A stretch of DNA of 6,109 nucleotides from CAYZJD01 sp964478455 (GTDB lineage: Bacteria; Acidobacteriota; Terriglobia; Bryobacterales; Bryobacteraceae). This document shows, in pieces, positions 5,311 through 6,109 of the stretch (position 1 is its first letter; every line of letters starts with the position of its first letter). The stretch spans positions 1 to 6,109 of the forward strand of contig CAYZJD010000290.1 of NCBI GenBank assembly GCA_964478455.1, read 5' to 3'. Position numbers and translations under genes: made by a program. The notes under the pieces were generated by a model, which saw only the letters and a list, made by a program, of their open reading frames with translations, was not told the origin of the DNA and made no database searches.

Positions 5311-6109
5311 ACTTACAGGACAAGCTGACCGACCCGGCGTCACCCGACCGGCGCCCGCGCCGCGTAGCCTACGCCCTGCCCGCCCTGCTGACCGCCGGCA
5401 ATGCCTTTCTGGGGTTCCTGTCGATCGTGAAGGCCTTCCAGGGCGCCCTGTTCGCGATGGAGGGCCACCTCGGGAGCAACCCGCACTTCGAGGTGGCCGC
5501 CAAGAGCATCGGCATCGCCGTGCTGCTCGACGGCCTCGACGGCCGCATTGCCCGCATGACGAACACCACCAGCGAGTTCGGCAAGGAGATGGATTCCCTG
5601 GCCGACGTGATCACGTTCGGCGTCGCGCCGGCGGTCCTCGCGCTCGCCTGGGGCGTGCAGTTTGTCGATGGTTCCATGCCCATGCTGGTGCGCGAATACC
5701 TCCGACGCTCGGGTTACTGGATCGCTTTTCTCTTTTTGCTGTGCGGCGCCGTCCGGCTGGCGCGTTTCAATGTCCAGAAGAATCCGGTCCCCAAGAATCC
5801 CGGGCGGCCGGACCGCAAGTACTTCGTGGGGCTGCCGATCCCGGCGGCGGCGGCGATGGTGGCGGCGGTGGTGTACGCCGCCGATTGCGCTCCCATTGAG
5901 TACTGGCCTCTTTCGGTCGCCTGGCTGGCGCTGGTGGCGCTGCTCAGCTTCCTGATGGTCAGCACCTGGCGCTATCGCAGCTTCAAGGACATCCAGTTGT
6001 TGCGGCCGCAGTCACCGCTTACGGTCATCCTCTGGGGCGGCCTGTTTTACTTGATCTGGAACTTTTCCCACCCCGTGCTGCTGGCGATGGCTACAGCCTA
6101 CGTCGGCAG
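5298..6109 (+). CDS. pssA: CDP-diacylglycerol--serine O-phosphatidyltransferase (type II), cut by right edge
   Basis: PssA joins CDP-diacylglycerol and L-serine to give phosphatidylserine, the substrate of the preceding Psd. This frame is open for 270 codons to the window edge without a stop. The CDP-alcohol phosphatidyltransferase signature D-G-x2-A-R-x8-G-x3-D-x3-D is intact at D81-G82, A85-R86, G95, D99 and D103, with the extra D78 typical of the family; these Asp residues bind two metal ions at the membrane surface. An N-terminal polar region is followed by about six to eight hydrophobic segments (around 25-46, 68-78, 104-122, 138-155, 180-196, 203-222, 241-254 and 258-267). This is the integral membrane type found in Bacillus and many Gram-negatives, not the E. 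coli phospholipase D-like form. The ATG overlaps the psd end by 13 bases, in a different frame. Only the extreme C-terminus should be missing. Confidence 0.94.
   Translation, partial: MGRLNLQDKLTDPASPDRRPRRVAYALPALLTAGNAFLGFLSIVKAFQGALFAMEGHLGSNPHFEVAAKSIGIAVLLDGLDGRIARMTNTTSEFGKEMDSLADVITFGVAPAVLALAWGVQFVDGSMPMLVREYLRRSGYWIAFLFLLCGAVRLARFNVQKNPVPKNPGRPDRKYFVGLPIPAAAAMVAAVVYAADCAPIEYWPLSVAWLALVALLSFLMVSTWRYRSFKDIQLLRPQSPLTVILWGGLFYLIWNFSHPVLLAMATAYVG

Noticed and set aside
1..6109. tRNA, rRNA, CRISPR array, insertion sequence, toxin-antitoxin or defence genes
   Set aside because: No spaced direct repeats, terminal inverted repeats, transposase or nuclease motifs or tRNA-like folds were seen. 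The window is filled almost entirely by recognisable envelope and metabolic genes.

Overview
This is a compact envelope-lipid locus from a GC-rich Gram-negative bacterium (roughly two-thirds G+C by eye). The lipid A genes imply an outer membrane. The order fabZ-lpxA-lpxI-Gfo/Idh oxidoreductase, the use of LpxI rather than LpxH, and the nearby psd-pssA pair suggest Acidobacteriota (Bryobacterales/Solibacter-like). That placement is from memory of gene orders and has not been tested by a search.

Left arm, minus strand (3432 down to 1): fabZ, lpxA, lpxI, a Gfo/Idh/MocA NAD(P)-dependent oxidoreductase, and the first 96 codons of a TonB-like membrane-anchored protein that runs off the left edge. 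fabZ/lpxA share one base, lpxI/oxidoreductase are 12 bases apart, and the oxidoreductase stop touches the next start (TAGATG), so this looks like one operon. The exception is a 118-base gap between lpxA and lpxI that holds three inverted repeats, two of which could form mutually exclusive RNA pairings next to the lpxI start.

Right arm, plus strand (3456 to 6109): an M20-family metallopeptidase of carboxypeptidase G2 type, then phosphatidylserine decarboxylase (psd) and CDP-diacylglycerol-serine O-phosphatidyltransferase (pssA, cut by the right edge). psd and pssA overlap by 13 bases. PssA makes phosphatidylserine and Psd turns it into phosphatidylethanolamine.

The arms diverge from a 23-base gap holding a near-symmetric element, CTATTATAG. 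It reads as an extended -10 (TGCTATAAT) towards fabZ and as TATTAT towards the peptidase, with start codons so close that both transcripts would be leaderless or nearly so. Lipid A synthesis and phosphatidylethanolamine synthesis may therefore share one bidirectional promoter.

Most of the window is housekeeping envelope biogenesis; I see no defence system, mobile element, CRISPR array or RNA gene. The best leads are the symmetric promoter, the GnnA-like oxidoreductase in a lipid A operon (possible 3-amino lipid A), the structured lpxA-lpxI gap, and a non-canonical stretch before the catalytic Asp of LpxI. No stretch over 300 bases lacks a gene.
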